Shown: positions 58,061-64,000 of the stretch, piece by piece
Layout of the letters: every line of letters starts with the position of its first letter
How positions within the stretch are numbered: the first letter of the stretch is position 1
Source of the DNA: Channallabes apus
Lineage: Eukaryota; Chordata; Actinopteri; Siluriformes; Clariidae
Assembly (NCBI GenBank): GCA_030522415.1
Contig: CM060107.1
Location: forward strand, 46,831,807 to 46,895,806
Length of the DNA: 64,000 nt
Direction: 5' to 3'
Translations under genes and position numbers: made by a program
Notes under the pieces: generated by a model
What the model was told of the DNA's origin: nothing
The model's input: the letters and a program-made list of their open reading frames with translations, nothing else
The model's database searches: none

Positions 58061-58629
58061 GCAGGAATTGATCTGCATGATTGATCTCAAATGCTTAAAG
58101 TTTGAGACATTTTCAGGGAGGTTGAACATGCACGTTTATCATTAATAAATAAAAGTCATTGTGACCAAGGTATGATGATAATGATGATGATGATGATGAT
58201 GATGAGGAGGAGGAGGATTTTGCTAGCCTAGAAAAGGAAGGATTGAGAGTGTTACACATGACAGAGCATATTTAGTGATTATAATAAACCACTGGGGGAA
58301 AAAACAGGAAATCTATGTAGCTAGGAACCTAACAATGCAAGATAAAAAGCAAAAAAGTTCAAGAAATATAATAATGTATAGAGACAATACAAATAATAAA
58401 AAATTTTGTATTTTTTTTAGATGCGCATGTCAGATAGCTGGGTTATTCTACAAAAATGGTGGAAAGTGCTGTCGCTTAGTTTTGCGGAAGCCAAAATCAT
58501 TTAAATTAACATAACCAATTGTATATGTTTAGAAAATATTATATTTACTTTTGATCATGAAATATATTTTCCTACTTTAATGGTCAATATAATTGCAGCA
58601 TTAATATTTTTTAAATATATATGTCTATG

Positions 58630-59262
58630 TGTTCTGACATACCTTTCTATCACAACCAGCATTAGTCATTTCATCAATTTGATCAACACTAGCACTTCTA
58701 TTGGTTCGGTCTACCCGGGCCAGCCATGTGCATCAGTGATCGTTGGCCACCCAAGACCCTATCGCCAGTTTACCCATTTTCCTTCCTTGTCCTGACCACT
58801 GCAACCCGGCAACATCCCATAAGAGCTGTAGTTTTGGAGTTGCTCTGCTCTGACCAGATCTGTCTTGCCATCACAGTTTGGCCCTTCACACAGTAGCTAC
58901 TTTTTCAATATCTCGTTACAATGGCAACTGGACGTGGATGGGATATACTGCGCATCAAGTGAACCCTTTTTTCTGAATTTGACGTGTTGGAAGAAGAAAA
59001 AATGGGCAAGCATAAGGATTTGAGTGACCTTGAGAAGGGACAAATTGTGATGACTAGAGGACTGAGACTAGCAACTCCAAAACTGCAGGCCTTGTGGGAT
59101 GTTTCTGGTCTGCAGTGGTCAGGACAAACCAAAATTGATCCAAGGAAGGAAAACCGGTAAACTGGCAAAAGGGTCTTGGGTGACCAAGGTTCAGTGATGC
59201 ACAAGGCTGGCCCGTGTAGGCCGATCCAATAGGAGTGCTAGTGTCGATCAAAAGGTATGTCA
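58630..59262. repeat. foldback: two Tc1-like N-terminal halves head to head
   Basis: The right half (about 58990-59262, +) reads MGKHKDLSDLEKGQIV, a Tc1-like transposase start. The left half (about 58640-58900) is its reverse complement, down to matching outer ends gacataccttt and aaaggtatgtc. The left arm is more complete than the right, which has lost about 30 bp near its end. Confidence 0.8.
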
Positions 59263-59569
59263 GATGTCTCTCTTCATTTGTTCAGAAATTTTTTTTTGGG
59301 TTATTTTATGCAAAGCTTTTAAGTTCATCATTGGTGTTATTTATTTTTATTTGGTGTTATTTTGGTCTGTCATTTTCTAATTATAACTGTCAAAAATTTG
59401 ACATAAATCTGATTACATATAATACTTACTTGATTTTTACATAATTGAAAACCATGTGGTCTTACACATGGAAGCCGTTTTGTAACTATTTATAACTTTA
59501 TAAATAACTTTATAACTATTTTTCCTAAATTGTCATTGGTGTTACCAGGAAGAGAAGTAACACCAGTTA

Positions 59570-60050
59570 CAACCCCAAATCAGAAAAAGTTGGGACAGTA
59601 TGGAAAATGCAAATAAAAAAAAGAAAGTAGTGATTTCTAAATTTACTTTGACTTGTATTTCATTGCAGACAATATGAACACAAAATATTTCATGTTTTGT
59701 CTGGTCAACTTCATTTCATTTGTAAATATACATCCTTTCCTGTCATTCAGTCCTGCAACACATTCCAAAAAAGGTTGGGACAGGAGCAATTTAGGGCTAG
59801 TAATCAGATAAATTGGTTAAATAAATGATGCGATTTCAAACAGGTGATGTCAACAACTGATTTGTAATTATAATTTGGTATAAAAGCAGCATACAAGAAA
59901 GGTCTAGTCCTTTAGGAGCAAAGATGGGCCGGAGATCGCAAGTTTGCCAACAAATACGTGACAAAATTATTGAAATGTTTAAAAACAATGTTCTCCAAAG
60001 AAAGAAAGAAAGACATTTGGATATTTCACCTTCAACAGTGCATCTCACAC
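59570..60050 (+). mobile_element. 5' portion of a DNA transposon with HTH coding remnant
   Basis: A terminal caaatcagaaaaagttggga is followed by ttgacttgtatttcattgca, tggtataaaagcagcatac and then a frame QVCQQIRDKIIEMFKNNVLQ. That resembles the helix-turn-helix start of a Tc1/mariner-like transposase. It breaks off at about 60050, next to a scrap (catcgtctataccgcttt) that looks like a reversed SINE tail. Confidence 0.6.
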
Positions 60051-60299
60051 ACTCATCGTCTATACCGCTTTGCCGCCCATGTAGCTTCGTCTGAACCATA
60101 TATAGTGCAGAGACAGACAAAAGGAGAATTGAGTCCTGATCAGATCTTCCGTGACTATCTAAGTTTTTGTATTTTTCTGAGCTCATAGAAACAGAGGCTT
60201 AAAAATTTATTTTAAACTCGTAGAAGTTTATATGAAGTTGACTTAATTCTACTTCATTCAAAGTTTTATTGTATCATTAAAACCATTGTATTAGATCAG

Positions 60300-60690
60300 C
60301 CTTGAATAAATCAGATGCAGCATTTTGGAACAGATTTGTCTTTATTTATTCAAAAATCATTGTAGGGTAAAAATGGCATATCTAAAAACGAATGTAAAAA
60401 AACATAAAACAATACATCAAACTAACTTTAAGTTACAGATGTTGTAATGACATAGTGTAAGTTCACAAATAAAGTAGTGGTGCTGGATGAACACTGGCAA
60501 ACAAGCTCATTATACTGCTCCACATATACAATAAACTAAAATCAACCTTTTAATATTTGATAGTTTGCATTAATGTCCTGGCTGAAATTACATCCATTGT
60601 GTTTGATCAGTAACATAACAGTATAATAGAATGAGTAAAATGAGCAATGGGCCTAAAGTAGTAATTATTTTTCATTTGTTTTTCTTTTCT
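60300..60690. other. intergenic, nothing recognised
   Basis: AT-rich, with no frame or known repeat. Confidence 0.4.
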
Positions 60691-60699
60691 TTTTTTAAT

Positions 60700-60905
60700 T
60701 CACATTTAGGCATTTGGCAGACGCTCTTATCCAGAGCGACTTACTTTTTTTTTTTTTATCTCATTACACATCTGAGCAGTTGAGGGTTAAGGGCCTTGCT
60801 CAAGGGCCCAACAGTGGCAACTTGGTGGTTGTGGGGTTTGAACCTGGGATCTTCCGAAAGGTAGTCCAAAGCCTTAACCACTGAGCTACTCCTGACCCTT
60901 AACAA
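60700..60905 (-). mobile_element. tRNA-derived SINE-type repeat, minus strand
   Basis: On the minus strand it starts with an A box (tagctcagtggttaaggc, about 60886-60869) and a B box (ggttcaaacccc, about 60845-60834). It ends in agcgtctgccaaatgcc. A T run interrupts the tail. This is a common fish repeat and not a functional tRNA gene. Confidence 0.75.
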
Positions 60906-61432
60906 AAACTTTACAAAAAAAGACACATACACACTTCACCCAAAACTGCCAATTCATTATGACACAGAAGAGTAACACATGATACTAGCTAAAACTACTA
61001 AGAATATGTCTATAAAGTGGAAGCTACTCATACTACCTGCCTGCGGCGAAGTCTAACACCTCTGGTTCACTTACTGTACTGAACTCTTTGTGTTTCCACC
61101 AAAGGAGGTGGAAACATGATGCACAAAGTCCCAGAGGCATGTTTATCTACTCTAAAGACATTCACCTCTGCCGGTTCCTACCTCTTATTAGAATACACTC
61201 TGTTGGATTCTTCTGAAGCCCCGACCTATAGTGGACCTGTCATCACCCAGAACCTTGAGTGTGTGATTTCATATGCTATGGTTCTGACAACACAAACTTT
61301 CAGAAGACTTAGGGCTAAATCAAGGGCATTGATTTAGCCCTTGGAAACCTATTGGGGTGGTATTCCTGATCCAAGTTGTTTTGTTGAGTTCTGGTATTGG
61401 TCCAAAGTCTAGGACTTCATTGGTTTGTTTAA

Positions 61433-62271
61433 AGTGCCACTATTATACTTTTTCAAATATTTTCTTTCATGCAGTGTGTCACGTAACTTTATGTGAACAT
61501 AAACTATCTGCACTATCTGTGACACTGATAAATGAAGTTTTTGTCAATTAAAAAAAAGAGTCGGCTCACATTCGCCTAAACGAGTCGTTAGCAAATCTGT
61601 TACGGATCCACATCACATTTCAAGCGAAGACTTTTCAACCGGATTATCTTTGACTGGACATACTGTATTCCCCGGACTTCTCACCCTCCGTCATCGGCCT
61701 CCCGGACTTCATTTACCCCGGTGAGACTGAACCATACTCGGTATACTCGGATAACATACATACAATAAAAGCGGACTTCTGACATTTTCCACTCACTCGC
61801 TTTCACGCACACATACAGTTCATTATATATGTAGTTTGTAAATATTGTTTATATCTTCGGTTGTGGTGCACCTTTTTCGTTTACTTTATTTAGTTTTGTA
61901 TAATACACGTTTGCTTTACCTACTTGTTTGTGTTTGTCCTTTTTGCTCACCGGCCTTTTAATGGAACATCAACATTCAGTTATGGTGATGGGCGTTTCGT
62001 TTTCCGACACACGCTGTAGCGGTACACCAATCATAAAGGACCACGCCATCTGACCAATCACAGCAGTGAGGTCTCATGGAATGGGTTTAGACAGACTGAA
62101 TCTTCGAACTGCTTCACACGAGTCGTTTACGAATCATTTAGAAATGGGGTAAAATTTAATCTATTTTTGGAGAAAACTAAAGTGTTTTTTGACCTTGCAT
62201 ACATGTAAACCTGTTTTAAGAGACTCATTAAGCAATATTAGCAACCTTTAAAATGGCATAATAGGACCACT
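61433..62271. mobile_element. TTAA-flanked MITE-like element, 839 bp
   Basis: The inverted ends agtgccactattatact and (reverse complement of the right end) agtggtcctattatgcc are each preceded by TTAA (61429-61432 and 62272-62275). Subterminal repeats gagtcgttagcaaat and gagtcgtttacgaatc are also inverted-type pairs. No transposase. The TTAA target suggests a piggyBac-type origin. Confidence 0.65.
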
Positions 62272-62279
62272 TTAACCTG

Positions 62280-63800
62280 CTTCTGGTAGCATGGACTGTG
62301 CCAGTCAAACTTGGCTTAAACCAGACCGATTTTCTGTTCTCTCAGGCTATCAAAAGCAAGGCTTCAATCAACTCTTTTGAGCCTGGAGTCAAGTGATGCA
62401 GCTCAGTTGCCAGTTTACATGCCCTGCTTGGAAGAATCTCTTGGATAAAGTTAGTTGGGCTTGGACCTTTAGTTAACAGGAGAGTTTTACAGAAGCTAAT
62501 GAGTAATAAATATGTGGCCTAAAAGCTGGTAGGGGTCTGGCAGGGGTGCCATAAAGGGGGATCTAAGTAAGGATGATTTCAGGGGCCTTTGAATGACAGT
62601 GGGGCCCTTAAAAGCGCCACAGCAATTACAAAGACGTTGCTTTGTGGAAGCTTAGGGGGGCCCAGTATAATTGGCTTTCATTGGGACCAGAACTTCTAGT
62701 GATGCTCCTGGTGCCTGATGTTAAGCCATCCACAAAATTGAAACATCTATTGAGCTTTCTGAACCCTTGGTTCAAATCGTTTGCATCTAGTGACCTGATT
62801 AGGTTGGGTCCAGAGATAGTTTGCCTTTGGCACGGGGATTCTCTGAGAAATTGGCACACTGCTTGTGGCTGACCTAGAACTCAATAAGATTTAAGCACTA
62901 GCCAGATTAACTAAAGAACATGGCAGCTTGTGCTGAATACAGCTCAGTGACTGGAATTATTAGCGGTCGGCCTGTGAGCTGAGGGCGGAAGGTGAGTAAT
63001 GAGTCGATGCACTGGGTTTGTGCCAGGGAAAGAGAGAATGAAGGGGAAACACATGCTCGAGTTCTGTATCCAGTCTACTATTGTTGCTACAGCAGGCACT
63101 CTGCGGTAGCAGGATTCAGGCAAATTCTCATGACTCATGGGAAGCAGGCAAGCAGTTTCTGGATCAGTATGCTGAGAAAAGCTGATCGTCTTCACATCTT
63201 AGCACCAGAATCTCAAATGCAATCCAGCAATAATCAAGTAGATAATTGTAGCTAATACTATATAACTGTCAGAGACAAAACAGTGAAACACAGCTGATAC
63301 ACTCTCAAGTTCGAGATCTTTGTGTATGCACTTATGATGAGCATGTGACAATGATATTAAGGCACATTAATTACAATTATTTACAGCAAAATGACAAAAA
63401 AATGGTGTATGAAAATCTGACCTTGTTTGATGATGACTCCTTATGTCTACATCTCACATCTTCAAAAAGTTAAGAAAGTTCATCCAAAATTTAACACGTA
63501 GCCCAAATATGTACTAAATATATGTTTATGTTCATGCACAAAAAAAAAAAAAAAAAAATGTAGGAATGCAATACAGGAAAGTTGGTACGACTGTGTACTG
63601 TGTGTATTTAGCATTTTTAGGGTCATACTCCCGTTTTACTCGGACACTGGATCTTGTATCCCACTCTGTATGCCTGTAGATACACACGTGCTTGATTTAT
63701 CCTGTAAAAAAAAAACTTTAAGGTTCATGCATTTTTGCTTATGTAATTTTAACGGGTGTATATACACACACGCAAACACACACAAAACAGATAAGACAGA
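62280..63800. other. no gene recognised
   Basis: Unique-looking sequence. A short hairpin (gggctaaatcaagggcattg with its arm) lies just outside, at about 61312-61342. ORFs at 62642-62872 and 62992-63255 show no family. Confidence 0.35.
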
Positions 63801-63817
63801 TATACCATGTGTTTTAC

Positions 63818-63934
63818 CTGTACTTGGTGCAGAGCAAGACCCCCAAAGGTCCACAGCGATCTACGTAACTTTCTTTAAAACCTTTGCGCACTGCTCGAGC
63901 CATGCTGACTACCGTGGTCACCACTGGACAGGTC
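63818..63934 (-). CDS. candidate unassigned exon, 117 bp
   Basis: On the minus strand a pyrimidine tract and acceptor (tttttcctcag) precede 63934, and a donor (TACAG|GTAAAA) follows 63818. One frame is open throughout and reads VVSMARAVRKGFKESYVDR then CGPLGVLLCTKYR, with a possible internal ATG. I do not recognise the peptide. It lies 6.6 kb upstream of the phactr1 start on the same strand, so it could be an alternative 5' exon of that gene or part of another gene. Confidence 0.35.
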
Positions 63935-64000
63935 CTGAGGAAAAAGAAAAACACAGTGACTTGATCACAGTGAGAGCTGGTCGTCATATTACTTAAGATC

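Noticed and set aside
60834..60890. tRNA-like A and B boxes as a tRNA gene
   Set aside because: Box spacing and the following sequence fit a SINE head, and there is no complete cloverleaf.

Overview
This window looks like nuclear DNA from a ray-finned (teleost) fish, probably an otophysan. It has vertebrate exon-intron genes with GT-AG introns, dense Tc1/mariner remnants of fish type, tRNA-derived SINEs, an L2-type LINE tail and long AT, CA and TATC microsatellites. The gene order is dsp (+), tbc1d7 (+), phactr1 (-). All three lie on human 6p, with TBC1D7 next to PHACTR1, so the order is conserved vertebrate synteny. The species is an inference and I cannot fix it.

Positions 1-25762 carry a desmoplakin gene on the + strand. 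I could join 24 coding exons in frame. The first is cut by the window edge, so about 2,634 codons are visible. Order: head, spectrin-like repeats with an SH3 module, a coiled-coil rod (exon 23 plus the start of exon 24), then the plakin-repeat tail. Two splice details stand out: a GC-AG intron after exon 18, and an internal donor in exon 23 that matches the place where mammalian desmoplakin II is made. Introns 3 to 18 hold an intact Tc1 element, SINEs, TA-flanked MITEs and unclassified repeats.

Positions 26.2-29.6 kb are intergenic, with degraded Tc1 pieces. A GC-rich block at 29.64-29.79 kb is the likely tbc1d7 promoter. The tbc1d7 coding exons run from 32519 to 40247 (294 aa, complete). Its introns contain a Sleeping Beauty-type relic, a hAT-like BED-finger ORF, a Tc1 relic with a nested SINE, and a diverged copy of the gene's own 3'UTR.

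phactr1 lies on the minus strand from 57224 (ATG, CpG island) to 43096 (stop), convergent with tbc1d7. It has 13 coding exons, 535 aa and four RPEL motifs. The last coding exon is only 16 nt and supplies the conserved FHRP ending. Intron 1 (7.5 kb) carries a second intact Tc1 copy. Upstream of phactr1 (57.3-64 kb) the DNA is mostly repeats, plus one unassigned candidate minus-strand exon at 63818-63934.

The genes do not form a shared pathway: Dsp anchors keratin filaments to desmosomes, Tbc1d7 is the third TSC-complex subunit, and Phactr1 binds G-actin and PP1. I found no CRISPR array, operon or clearly new biological system. The most informative signals are the splice structure, the transposon insertion histories and the 3'UTR duplication.
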